Source: Deinococcus humi
Lineage (GTDB): Bacteria; Deinococcota; Deinococci; Deinococcales; Deinococcaceae
Length of the DNA: 64,000 nt
Reading direction: 5' to 3'
NCBI RefSeq assembly: GCF_014201875.1
Contig: NZ_JACHFL010000006.1
Span: forward strand, 62,001-126,000
The notes beneath the pieces are model-generated. The model did not search any database. It worked only from the letters and a program-made list of their open reading frames with translations, and was not told the origin of the DNA. Below are positions 54,601 through 62,414 of the stretch, piece after piece (the stretch's first letter is position 1; the number at the start of each line of letters is the position of its first letter). Made by a program: the position numbers and the translations under genes.

Positions 54601-54804
54601 CAAATCCAACAGGTCGCCGAAACCCGTTTCGAATGCCCGGGTATGGAGCGTGAACTTCAGCCCCCCCGCTTCAGCCAGCAGGCGCTGTCCCAGATGGCTT
54701 TTGCCAATGCCTGGCTCCCCCACCACAGCCAGCGCCAAATGGCCCCTCCGTGTATGAACATGTTCCATCCGGCGAATCAGCGCTTGCACGAGGTCAGGGG
54801 TCAT
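51664..54804 (-). CDS. Large ATPase regulator with BTAD-like C-terminus
   Basis: 1046 residues from ATG 54804. AAA/NACHT-like ATPase at the start: Walker A VVGEPGIGKSHLGQRLL, Walker B-like PALVWAEDFHEV, and AFAHPLFREVALRELPASLR. A long helical repeat (TPR-like) middle follows (LHALVRAQISQADPQMFASM, LLARAQVELAYCLTNLGQFA, RVLRIMAFAERFGLE). The end has a winged-helix and BTAD region (LRLEVLGTVRVTRDGQLLPF, SARLRQQVRRVRAALG, LSLYAGIRQRCALLGE). SARP/MalT-like proteins of this build activate neighbouring genes in response to a ligand. The StyA-like gene downstream is the obvious candidate target. Confidence 0.8.
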   Translation of the reverse strand: MTPDLVQALIRRMEHVHTRRGHLALAVVGEPGIGKSHLGQRLLAEAGGLKFTLHTRAFETGFGDLLDLPEAPAWAKQVLQRALAAQSPDVTVLANAVAALLGHAAPALVWAEDFHEVANNERAAEFWTALARHLSHARGVALLVSSRTPLPEGFSEQRVTPLDDLTGRDLLEAQAGGPLPHAALAWIEERARGNPLFLLEFFRHLSREGALYLDAAAGRWRWREPPLTTLPMSVDALIADHLARLTVSAGAEALLGLWALWDTALPGKPLEAELAAQLSGLDLEEIHSLRSLARVSGIRAAQTFAHPLFREVALRELPASLRRGLARQCMEALTDTPERAARFLIWAEWPAAKAAALLRRALTAAEVRGDETSAADYRDALVDVLPSGERAQAALTAAQALQHLHTERALRRANQAQQLDPLSGGALDLCARLLASSGRGQEAERLLEDAPDELKGRSDYWATVLQTRVSAADYSGAMQVWQDHRSGLEDWPQIQTMVATARVHLGEFDAAVAGIRAALEGPLEMSERVALLHALVRAQISQADPQMFASMAEALDLAAETGLTHVRIELLLDRAQILIWAFQLRAAAADTTEAVRLAETLGDPRLLARAQVELAYCLTNLGQFAEAEELLLGALNLLGGDQISRHTVLTQLYLTNLYLEWARPPDALLAVRHARQAVRLGHEIHDMVLLTWVLSVAAWAEAVHGEINRAERLIDEGEAMMARSAQHATRPYYIFARAFVLERQGQRETAAQMFVDACEQARVLRIMAFAERFGLEADRIHADRKGAETRLAFFQQHELHGYAHTALRYFPPTAQETSPGTVPGTLRLEVLGTVRVTRDGQLLPFRSSGGLRLLVRLLEARLAGRSGVAQDELLEALYPDDDPERSSARLRQQVRRVRAALGSESVLRRETGLGAGGGYALGPLDSDAENFLKTRDAKLWRGAYLADFEGELSSARDVLVYGLRSAAYAAEVLAPREAARLGRILLDTDPFDWAALALTLRNLRESGEIMELLSLYAGIRQRCALLGERLPETWEDFLRDQEMSVL

Positions 54805-55185
54805 AGCGACGTCTCCCTTTGGTGGCCGTGAACTGTCCAGCAGGGCCATAACGTTGTGGTGACGCTTTCAGTGTGGCATGACCGGCTGTTCAGGTATTTG
54901 CTTTTTTTAGCATTGAGCATGAACAGCGTCTACCGTTGGGCTGAACCCATATGCCCAGATCAGCTTCAGCTACTGCCGGCTGAGCAGGTGCGCCCGTAGA
55001 ATTCGCTCAGCAGCCCAGCACCCTCGTTGAGGTTCAAGATGTTGCTGCAGCCCGTCAGGTCCTGCGCGCGGCTCTATCCATTCAAGATGCCCTGCTCAAT
55101 CAAACTGTGCGCTCGCATGGTGTTCTCGTCCCTCCGGTCATTCCGACGCTTCAGTATGCCGGGTTCAGTGGAGTGCCTTTAAGCA
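54805..55185. other. Intergenic, with a small interrupted ORF
   Basis: Contains the promoter region of the ATPase regulator and a 51-codon minus-strand frame (55118-54966). That frame starts after GGAGG with MRAHSLIEQGILNG, then has TAG at 55074-55076, and continues SRAQDLTGCSNILNLNEGAG, LLSEFYGRTCSAGSS. Not recognised. Confidence 0.35.
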
Positions 55186-55824
55186 TTACAGCAACCCAAG
55201 TTCCAGAGCACGCAATACTGCCCGCGTCCGGTCACGGGCTTCGAGTTTGAGCAGGATATTGGAGACGTGGTTCTTGACGGTGCCTTCTTTCAGGGAGAGT
55301 GCGTCGGCCAGTTCCTTGTTGGAATAGCCGCCAGACATCAAGCGCAAAATATCAAGCTCCCGTTCGGTGAGCTTGACCTCATCTTCGGGGGACAGACTGG
55401 CCACAGGATGACGCAGTCGCTCCAGCAAATGTTGGGGCACCAGCGGTCCATTCAGGCTCCCTCCCTGCGCCACATGGCGCACGCTGGCAATCAGCTCTTC
55501 ATAGCTGACGTCTTTGAGCAGCGAGCCCCGTGCCCCTGCGCGCAGGCAATGGAGGAGTGCGGCGTCGTCATTGAAGGTGGTCAGGATTACTGTTGGCGGC
55601 AGACAACCCAAAGCGTTGAGCGCTTCCAGCACGCCCGGACCATCCAGATGCGGCATTCGGACGTCCAGCAACAGCAGGTCAGGCTGCGTGTCCTGCACCA
55701 TTGCAACAGCGGCCTGACCATCCGCCGCTTCGGCGATGACCTGAATATCGGGCGCGAGTTCCAGCAAGCGGCGCAGCCCCAGCCGGACCAGGGTCTGGTC
55801 GTCTACCAGAGCCACACGAATCAT
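55186..55824 (-). CDS. NarL/LuxR-type response regulator
   Basis: 212 residues. Receiver domain: RVALVDDQTLVRLGLRRLLE, phospho-acceptor in DLLLLDVRMPHLDGPGVLEA, switch TVILTTFNDDAALL and Lys in GSLLKDV. LuxR DNA-binding helix: LTERELDILRLMSGGYSNKE, GTVKNHVSNILLKL. ATG overlaps the kinase stop (ATGA), so the two are made together. A third of such regulators control efflux or stress genes; the target here is unknown. Confidence 0.9.
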   Translation of the reverse strand: MIRVALVDDQTLVRLGLRRLLELAPDIQVIAEAADGQAAVAMVQDTQPDLLLLDVRMPHLDGPGVLEALNALGCLPPTVILTTFNDDAALLHCLRAGARGSLLKDVSYEELIASVRHVAQGGSLNGPLVPQHLLERLRHPVASLSPEDEVKLTERELDILRLMSGGYSNKELADALSLKEGTVKNHVSNILLKLEARDRTRAVLRALELGLL

Positions 55825-57002
55825 CCAGACACCGGCAGTTGCCCTTCCAGATGGAGTGCGCCGTCGTTCCTGACCCTGACCGTCAGGGCGCCGCCGAGTT
55901 CCGCGAACCGTTCGTGAAGGCCCGTCAGGCCGTTGCCCGGGCAAAACGGCAGCCCCAGCGTGCCGTCGTCATGGGCGGAGACGATGAGTTTGTCGGAACA
56001 GTGTTCCAGGCGCAGCCACAGACGGGCCGCCTGAGCGTGACGGACCGTGTTGGTCATGGCCTCCTGAAAGAAACGCAGCAATGTCCGCGCCTGGGGGGCC
56101 GAGTCCGGTATGAACTGCGCAGGGCAGTGGAATTGAATGTCGAGACCGGGCACACTTTCAACCAGCATCTGGGTCAGATGGAGCCAGTCTTCCTGGGCGG
56201 TCCGCAGGGTGGTCACGCTCGCGCGCACGTCGCTGAGCAAGAGTTTGTTGAGCGCCAGGGCGCGCGTCACTGGCGGGCGCACCTGTTCGGGCGGCACCTG
56301 CGCCGCAAATTCCAGTTCCAGGCCCAGCACCGTGAGGTGGTGACCCAGCGAATCGTGCAATTCCCGCGAGATGCGCAGCCGCTCACGCTCGCGGGCCGCT
56401 TCCTCCAACTGGGCCTGGGCGAAGCGCAACTGAAGATGCAAGTCCCCCAGTTCGCGCCGCGCCAGGCGTTCCCGGGTCAGCAGATGGACCAGCATGGCGC
56501 AAAACACCTGGACCATGGCCAGAAAAAGTCCAGTGTAGACGGCCTTGCCGAAACCCAGCTCGGGAATCAGGACCACGAAAAGCAGCAGGCTCTGCGCACC
56601 AATCCAGAGCTTGACCCACGGCCAGGCCAGCAGCCCTGGCAACAGCACGGCCACCAGGACCAGCAAGATGGTCATATCCCCCTCTGAGGAATACGTTGCG
56701 TTCAGCGTCAGGGCGCACAGCCCCATCAAGGCGCAGCCGGTCAAACGGGCCGTGCGGCGCGTCAGATCGCCGTGCTTGAGCCAGGGTCCCAGGTGGTAGG
56801 TCACGCTCCAGTACAGCGCACCAAACCCCAGAAACGCGCCCATCCAGAGTTCCAGTGGCCCTGATCCCAAATTGACCAGCGTGTCACGGCGTCCAGCGAG
56901 ATCAAAGTTGACGGGCAGAAGCGTGCAGAGCCAGGCCAGCAGACCGCACCAGCGCATGGCGGTCACCGAGGCGTTTCGCATTGCCCCGAATGCTATCGCC
57001 AC
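55821..57002 (-). CDS. Membrane histidine kinase, HisKA_3 type
   Basis: 393 residues from GTG 57002 (ATG 56981 is an alternative). Six hydrophobic segments (GLLAWLCTLLPVNFDL, MGAFLGFGALYWSVTYHLG, LTGCALMGLCALTLNATYS, ILLVLVAVLLPGLLAWPW) are followed by a coiled section and the phospho-acceptor box RLRISRELHDSLGHHLTVLG. The ATPase domain has FFQEAMTNTVRHAQA (N box) and DDGTLGLPFCPGNGLTGLHE (G box). It pairs with the overlapping response regulator. The signal is unknown; the sensor is membrane-embedded with no large outer domain. Confidence 0.88.
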   Translation of the reverse strand: MAIAFGAMRNASVTAMRWCGLLAWLCTLLPVNFDLAGRRDTLVNLGSGPLELWMGAFLGFGALYWSVTYHLGPWLKHGDLTRRTARLTGCALMGLCALTLNATYSSEGDMTILLVLVAVLLPGLLAWPWVKLWIGAQSLLLFVVLIPELGFGKAVYTGLFLAMVQVFCAMLVHLLTRERLARRELGDLHLQLRFAQAQLEEAARERERLRISRELHDSLGHHLTVLGLELEFAAQVPPEQVRPPVTRALALNKLLLSDVRASVTTLRTAQEDWLHLTQMLVESVPGLDIQFHCPAQFIPDSAPQARTLLRFFQEAMTNTVRHAQAARLWLRLEHCSDKLIVSAHDDGTLGLPFCPGNGLTGLHERFAELGGALTVRVRNDGALHLEGQLPVSG

Positions 57003-57016
57003 CTCTGGCCACCTGT

Positions 57017-57060
57017 CATGTGCCAGAAGTCATGTCATCAGGGGTGACTTCTGGCACATG
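57017..57060. promoter_or_regulatory. Long inverted repeat between kinase and lipoprotein genes
   Basis: Arms CATGTGCCAGAAGTCA (57017-57032) and TGACTTCTGGCACATG (57045-57060) are exact reverse complements separated by 12 bp. It lies 15 bp upstream of the kinase start in a divergent region, a good place for an operator; no T-run suggests termination. Confidence 0.65.
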
Positions 57061-57337
57061 TACCTAAAGCAAAACGGCCCTTACATTTGGCCAGACCAAA
57101 CGAAATCAGAACTTATGCAGCCGATGTTGAGACTCGGCAGACATCTTTCTGACGCCATCAAGATGGTTCCTGGTCAAGACTTCCTTTCATTGTCCACAGC
57201 CCATCCCAGCTTCAAAGGAGTTCCTGGAAATGAATTAGTTCTACAGGGTTGGCTTGTTTTTGAGCAGAAAGTGTTTGTTTTCAGAGAGAACGTACAGTTT
57301 TTGAACAGTGTTTCGGTTTTTAAATAAAGGAGAGGGA

Positions 57338-59107
57338 GTGAAAAAATTACATCTGGGATCCGTCACGCTGTTTTCATTGGTTCTGGCCGGTTGTAGTTCA
57401 ATTTACACGCCAGAAGCAGCGGTCACTGGAGCCAGGGGAGGCCAGCAGATTCAGCAGCAGTTTCGGCTGCCCTGCGAGGAATTCTCGCTGAACGGTACAG
57501 CGTCGGTTCAAGGATTACTGACGCCCTGTGGAGACCCGGATCCCGATCCGCCCTCGGATGAAACAGTCCTCACTCCACAGGCCAGGGTTCTTGAATACAG
57601 CGCCATTGTGGCCTACGACCCGGAGACTGGACAACTGGTGTTGAACAGCACGCCGCAGACGGACGCTTACACCCCCGGGCTGGTGGTGGTGGGTGGCTTG
57701 ACCGCCGCGACGCCAGGTGGCGTTCCCCCCCGGCGCATCATCAGCATCCAGAATCAAAACGGCAACTGGGTGCTCTCAACGGCCGAAGCAGCCCTGACAG
57801 ACGTGATCGAGGAAGGCACCCTGGACTACACCCGGTCCATGCGCGTTGATGAGATCGTCCGGGTTGAAGGCGAAAGTCAGTGTGATTCAGACGTGAGCTA
57901 TCTTATTCCGTGCGGCGCCCCACTGACCGAGTCAAGCAGCCGCGTGAACGGCCAGAGTCTGCTGAAGGCACTCACCGTCAACTGCTCTGCCGCCGGAAGC
58001 ATCTTCAAGAAAGATTTTGACAAGGGCGTTTTGAAGGGCTGCATTGACCTCGGGGTTCAGCCCCATGTCAGCTTGAAGATCCGCCGCGCACAGCTGGAGT
58101 CCTTTGAAGCTTCCGTTCAACTGAACGAACAGGCCAAACTGCAAGTTGAGTTCCTCAATCAGAGCCAGAACTTTTCAAAAGACTGGGAGCTGGGATCCAT
58201 CTGGTTTCAACCGTTTGAAGTGTTCATCGGTCCAGTCCCCGTGCTGCTGACGCCATACGTCAAGTTTATCGGCCATCTGGACGGTTCAGTGTCCGGCACT
58301 TTCGAGTACACCGTGACCCAGGACGCCACGTACAAGGGCGGGCTTCAGTACCGAAACGGCTCCCTGTCGCCCATCAACGAGCGGACAGTCCATTTCACCT
58401 TGCCTGAGAACAACTGGGACGGCCTTAGCAATTACAAGGCAGACGCGAAAGCCAGCATCGAGGCCAGAGCGGGCATTGGGTTTTACGTCACAGTGATCGC
58501 CGCACACGCTGACGGCGGCGTCTATGCTGGGGTCCGCGCCTTCGCCAAAGGGAGCGTCGATTCTGAGCGGCATCCGCTGTGGCAGATCACGGCCGGTCCA
58601 CAGTTCTGTCTCGGCTACAACGCCCATCTGGAGGTGCTGCTCGGCGTATTTGACCGGTCCTGGAACGGAGAAAGGTGCGGCAGCCTCTACACGGCTTTTG
58701 AGCGTCACTCTTCAGACGTTGGCCCTGTCTTCAACACGGGCGTGGCGACGTGGAACACGGTCTCCCTCAACTTCGACGTCAGCAAGGGCGAGGTTCAGAT
58801 TTTGCGGGTCAATCCTGCGGGCGGTGAAACCCAGGTGGGGTATCTGACCAGCAGCGGACGGTTTGACCTGACACCGTTCCTCAACCCGGGCGGAGACGAC
58901 ACAGAGTTCAAGGTGGTGGGGGTCTCGGTCAAGGACTGGGTGTACAAACACAAGCTGGCGATGGTCGCCTTTGCCGATGGTCAGCGTCTTTGGGACGGAG
59001 GCACCAAGGAGTGTGGGATGGGCAGCTTGTCTGGCTGTCACTCGAAAGTCGAGTACAGATTCAATGTCAACAGGAGTTTAGGACTTTTTGAGCCACTGGC
59101 ACCGTAA
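57338..59107 (+). CDS. Large lipoprotein of unknown function
   Basis: 589 residues from GTG 57338 with AAGGAGAGGG just before it. The N-terminus (VKKLHLGSVTLFSLVLAGCS) is a signal peptide with a lipobox LAGC. The mature protein is beta-rich and has paired cysteines (LPCEEFS / TPCGD, QCDSD / PCGAPL, NCSAAG / GCIDLG, GPQFCLGY / GERCGS, ECGMGS / GCHSK). Its base composition and codon use are less GC-skewed than the neighbours. No recognised family. It should be lipid-anchored on the outer face. A terminator follows 24 bp after the stop. Confidence 0.75.
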   Translation: MKKLHLGSVTLFSLVLAGCSSIYTPEAAVTGARGGQQIQQQFRLPCEEFSLNGTASVQGLLTPCGDPDPDPPSDETVLTPQARVLEYSAIVAYDPETGQLVLNSTPQTDAYTPGLVVVGGLTAATPGGVPPRRIISIQNQNGNWVLSTAEAALTDVIEEGTLDYTRSMRVDEIVRVEGESQCDSDVSYLIPCGAPLTESSSRVNGQSLLKALTVNCSAAGSIFKKDFDKGVLKGCIDLGVQPHVSLKIRRAQLESFEASVQLNEQAKLQVEFLNQSQNFSKDWELGSIWFQPFEVFIGPVPVLLTPYVKFIGHLDGSVSGTFEYTVTQDATYKGGLQYRNGSLSPINERTVHFTLPENNWDGLSNYKADAKASIEARAGIGFYVTVIAAHADGGVYAGVRAFAKGSVDSERHPLWQITAGPQFCLGYNAHLEVLLGVFDRSWNGERCGSLYTAFERHSSDVGPVFNTGVATWNTVSLNFDVSKGEVQILRVNPAGGETQVGYLTSSGRFDLTPFLNPGGDDTEFKVVGVSVKDWVYKHKLAMVAFADGQRLWDGGTKECGMGSLSGCHSKVEYRFNVNRSLGLFEPLAP

Positions 59108-59131
59108 TCGGCACGCACCGGCATTTTCAGG

Positions 59132-59149
59132 GCCGCCCTTTGGGGCGGC
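59132..59149 (+). terminator. Terminator after the lipoprotein gene
   Basis: Stem GCCGCCC / GGGCGGC (59132-59138 with 59143-59149), loop TTTG, followed by TTTG. It lies 24 bp past the stop. Confidence 0.75.
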
Positions 59150-59267
59150 TTTGCGTGGTTTGGAGATGTTCAAAGCGGGGGAGACTGACCCGCAGTGGCT
59201 GATGACACTGAGCGGGAGGGCGGTAGGACTGTTGTGGTGCCTTAACTGGACTCTCGGCAGGCAGAGG

Positions 59268-59300
59268 GCAGAAGTGGCCTGATTCTCAGGCCACTTCTGC
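59268..59300. terminator. Perfect 15-bp hairpin
   Basis: GCAGAAGTGGCCTGA (59268-59282) pairs perfectly with 59286-59300 over a 3-base loop. No T-run. It separates the lipoprotein region from the IS6 remnant. The stretch 59150-59461 otherwise contains no recognisable gene. Confidence 0.55.
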
Positions 59301-59461
59301 TGCGACTGTTGACCACGTCTGGAGCGCTTGCTGCTGATTGCTTTTCGAGTGGCGGCGGAAACGCTGGTGCAGGAGTGGCGGTGGAGATTCTCGATCCGAG
59401 CGTGGAGGCGCAGAAATTCTCGGGGCCGTTTCCGCCGCTTGAATCCAAGCTGCTGCCGCTC

Positions 59462-60002
59462 TTAACACCGTGTGGACCGCTGGGAGTGCTCAACGCTGTT
59501 GTTGCAGTCGGCCGCCCGGATCACTTGCTGATGCTCCACGCCAGCCAGGCTGGACAGGGCGCGGAGAGCGGCCTGATCGCTCCGGAGACCATCCGTGTGG
59601 ATCACCTCTGGGACGTTATATTCACCCAACAGTCTTGTCAAAAACTCTTCGCGGCTTCGGTATCTCGATGCCGTTGAAGAAGGATATCGAGCACGAAGCC
59701 GTGGCCGTGTTGGTCCACTGCCCGCCACGAACAGTGACGGACGCTATCCACCGTCACGTCAAACTCATCCAGAAGCCACCCCAAACCCCAGCGTCCCCTC
59801 CCACTGACGCAGGCCATTAGCGAAGAGCGGACCTCATTCGAGACACCATTCGCGCAACGTCTCGTGACTGACCAGGGTGCCGCGCGGGTGCAGCCATTCC
59901 TGAACATTTCGGTAGCTGAGAGAAAAACGGTGATACAGCTTTTCGGGCGTGCTGGATGATCACCATCGGAGATTGGTGGCGGTCAGCCTTGGTGTCGGTC
60001 AC
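59462..60002 (-). mobile_element. IS6-family remnant, heavily frameshifted
   Basis: Read leftward in changing frames: SRDVARMVSRMRSAL-like, GLGWLLDEFDVTVDSV, SWRAVDQHGHGFVLDILLQR, HRDTEAAKSF, then LTRLLGEYNVPEVIHTDGLR and QVIRAADCNNSVEHSQRSTR. This is the middle of an IS6-type transposase; the first catalytic aspartate (FDVTV region) and second (IHTDGL) are recognisable. Both element ends are missing. Confidence 0.75.
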
Positions 60003-60272
60003 GGATGGTCAGCCTACGCTAGGCCGCCTAAGGCAACACGACCCACTGAAGTGAAAGCCAGGATCCGTCAAGGCCAGGGCATCTTTTCAGGTGACTCCTC
60101 AGCGGGGGCCGAACGGCTTGAGCTCGCGCATGTGCATGTAGACGTATTCTTCGCGAATGGAGACTGAAGGCAGAACCCCCATTCAGGGAAAAGCAAGGTC
60201 TAATTTAGCCTGATGGAGACCTGACGACCTGGAACCGTCCAGAGGGCAGGAGCTCGCCCAACTGCGATGGCT
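60003..60272. other. Intergenic leader of the iron-binding protein gene
   Basis: A rightward patch (RIRQGQGIFSGDSSAGAERL, ELAHVHVDVFFANGD) has coding character but is not recognised. Otherwise nothing seen before the palindrome at 60273. Confidence 0.35.
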
Positions 60273-60301
60273 ATTAATCCGACTTGTCAAGTCAGATTAA
60301 T
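60273..60301. promoter_or_regulatory. 29-bp operator-like palindrome
   Basis: Nearly perfect inverted repeat centred on 60287: ATTAATC and GATTAAT at the ends, GACTTG and CAAGTC inside, one mismatch per arm pair. It lies 65 bp upstream of the binding-protein gene in an AT-rich patch, the right place for a metal-dependent repressor site (DtxR/Fur class is a guess). Confidence 0.7.
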
Positions 60302-60365
60302 ATTTGCCAGAATCAAGGCGCGACTGAACGGTGGCCATGGCCCCTTCGGACAACGAGGAGTTGTT

Positions 60366-61301
60366 ATGCAGAAAAGAGTCTGGTATTCAGCCTTCCTTCT
60401 ATGTGGTTTGACCCAAGCTGCAGCAACCACGTACCCAGTGACGCTCACCCATGAGGCTGGAACCACCACTGTGCAGAAACGCCCCCTGCGTGTCGTGGCC
60501 CTTGGACCTCATGCCCTGGATCTGCTGCTATCACTTGGAGTACAACCTGTAGGCTACGGCGAAGCATCGACGTACATCAAGACGCCCGCCTTCGGCTCTC
60601 CCATACGTGACATCAAGTACTTGGGCAGCCGTATCACTTCCAGCCCAGTGAATGTCGGCGACCGTTTTAGTCCAAGTCTGGAAATCCTGGCGACCCTTAA
60701 ACCTGACCTGATCATTGGCGAGAACTACGCGCTTCCTGTTTATAACCAGCTGAGCCGCATTGCGCCAACACTCCTTTTCAAGGGTATAGACAGGAATGAG
60801 TGGCAAAAAACACTTCCAGCTCTTGCTAGAGCGCTCGATAAGGAAAAGGTCTATAGCAGTATACTTAGTAAGTATAATAAGAGTGTTCAGACCACGAAAT
60901 CTCAATTGTCAAGCACTATAAAAAACAAGAGAGTATTGGTCATTTGGACCGGAGGTGGTCCTGAAAAGAATACATTCACCATCAGCGACAGTAATGATTG
61001 GACGGGGGGTCTACTGAAAGATCTGGGATTCAACGTCATTGATGGCGATAAAAGAGACGCTGCAGTCAGCATTGAGGGCTTATCCGCTGTAGATCCCGAT
61101 ATGGTGATCGTCTTGGCGTCTGGTACCAACACTCCAACACGGGCAAAATTCGACTGGAACTCCAGTCCATTGACAAGTGGACTGAGAGCAAGCAAGGCAA
61201 ATCAGATCTACTATTTTGACTATCATTTGTTCAGGCGAATTCGCGGTCCTATCGCTGCACAGCTGATTGAGCGTCAATTGGTCAAGGAGATGACGAAGTA
61301 A
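60366..61301 (+). CDS. Siderophore/iron-type ABC substrate-binding protein
   Basis: 311 residues from ATG 60366, AGGAG 5 bp upstream. Signal peptide (MQKRVWYSAFLLCGLTQAAA). The BtuF/FecB core is plain: VTLTHEAGTTTVQKRPLRVV, ALGPHALDLLLSLGVQPVGY, SLEILATLKPDLIIGENYAL, LLKDLGFNVIDG, LSAVDPDMVIVLASGTN and a C-terminal RIRGPIAAQLIERQLVKEM. It should deliver ferric siderophore or haem-like ligand to an importer not present here. The palindrome upstream supports metal control. Base composition is clearly more AT-rich than the rest of the window, suggesting transfer. Confidence 0.85.
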   Translation: MQKRVWYSAFLLCGLTQAAATTYPVTLTHEAGTTTVQKRPLRVVALGPHALDLLLSLGVQPVGYGEASTYIKTPAFGSPIRDIKYLGSRITSSPVNVGDRFSPSLEILATLKPDLIIGENYALPVYNQLSRIAPTLLFKGIDRNEWQKTLPALARALDKEKVYSSILSKYNKSVQTTKSQLSSTIKNKRVLVIWTGGGPEKNTFTISDSNDWTGGLLKDLGFNVIDGDKRDAAVSIEGLSAVDPDMVIVLASGTNTPTRAKFDWNSSPLTSGLRASKANQIYYFDYHLFRRIRGPIAAQLIERQLVKEMTK

Positions 61302-61444
61302 GGTAACGACCCACCACGGAGACGTCTCTTGTGGTAGGTCGTCGCACGATACGGGAATGGCGTTAGGAAAACAGGAACCGCTGAGTAAGACTCTCCGTAC
61401 TATGCGGCATGTTTCTAGTTTCCTCACCGGCGCAGACAACGATT

Positions 61445-62050
61445 ATGGCGCGTGGTCCTGAGCCCAAAGCCCCACGCCCTGCGTGGAGCACAGCGTTAAG
61501 AGCCCGCCGGATTCAGCTGAATCTGCGCCAAGAAGACGTAGCTGCCCGCACGGAGGATCTGGTTTCGCAAGGAACGATTTCAGATTTAGAGCGTGGCAAA
61601 ACCCATTTAATGAACATCACTGCGCCTCGCGTGGTCGCCTTAGCAGACGCTCTGGAGTGGACACCTCAGGACTTTGAAAAGGCAACAGGTGTGCCTATAT
61701 GGCGGTCAGTAGATTTAATGGTTTCTGACGGCAAACAGACATTCTACGTAGAATCAAAACACGTAGCTGACGTAGATGTAAAAGCGAGGCGCCGGTCCGA
61801 CTATCCAGCTTCGGCTGCGTCAACGGGGTACCGCATCCCCAGATCCGCTCCTCGCCCCATCGATAGCGCCCTTCTGAAGGCCGCAGAGGAGTATGGGGAC
61901 AAGACCGAACTAGCCCCCCTCCGGGAATATCGCTGGCTGCGCACGCTCAACGACATCCCGTTCAAGCGTCGCCCAGTCACCCCGGAATAATGGCTGGCCG
62001 TCTTCCTCGAATACAAGGATGACTGGAATCCTCAGGATCCAGAAGAATGA
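61445..62050 (+). pseudogene. XRE-family regulator with in-frame TAA near its end
   Basis: ATG 61445 gives an N-terminal helix-turn-helix: LRARRIQLNLRQEDVAARTE, TISDLERGKTHLMNITAPRV, VALADALEWTPQDFEKATGV. A C-terminal region follows, ending FKRRPVTPE then TAA at 61988-61990. The same frame continues WLAVFLEYKDDWNPQDPEE to a TGA at 62048-62050 that overlaps the ATG of a small ORF (ATGA). PVTPE-E-WLAVF is the expected run, so TAA stands where GAA should be. If the stop is obeyed the protein is 181 residues and may still bind DNA; without it, 201. Confidence 0.7.
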
Positions 62051-62172
62051 CGTTCGATTCCGACATTGCCAACGTTCTCGACTATCACCAGAGTCGGCAC
62101 GAGGACGCTGATCACGAAACGGACATGGAGCCCCTGGCACACAAACTGGGTTACGGCTATGTCCAGCTATAA
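62047..62172 (+). CDS. Small acidic ORF coupled to the XRE gene
   Basis: 41 residues, MTFDSDIANVLDYHQSRHED, ADHETDMEPLAHKLGYGYVQ. It begins in an ATGA overlap with the XRE gene's distal stop. Acidic, His-rich. Could be a partner of the regulator; family unknown. Confidence 0.45.
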   Translation: MTFDSDIANVLDYHQSRHEDADHETDMEPLAHKLGYGYVQL

Positions 62173-62279
62173 CCCGACAGGCCCGCTAAACCGCGCCAAC
62201 CAGCACCGTATTTGGCTCTGCGGCGTCGTGGTGGAAGCACGCCACAAGCCGCGCACGCGCCTGAATAGTACGCACTGAA

Positions 62280-62414
62280 ATGGCCAAACCTCGCTCCAGT
62301 CCCTCGCAATCCAAGCCGACTTCAGCGAGTCTAGCCCTGAAAATGCGCCGCGCCGAACGGCTGTTTGGAGTCGGAACCGAGCAGGCAACCCCCACCACAG
62401 GAGATCAGAGATGA
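62280..62414 (+). CDS. Small basic ORF overlapping the reductase start
   Basis: 44 residues, MAKPRSSPSQSKPTSASLAL, KMRRAERLFGVGTEQATPTT. It ends in an ATGA overlap with the next gene, which is the main argument for it. Unknown; it may be chance. Confidence 0.35.
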   Translation: MAKPRSSPSQSKPTSASLALKMRRAERLFGVGTEQATPTTGDQR

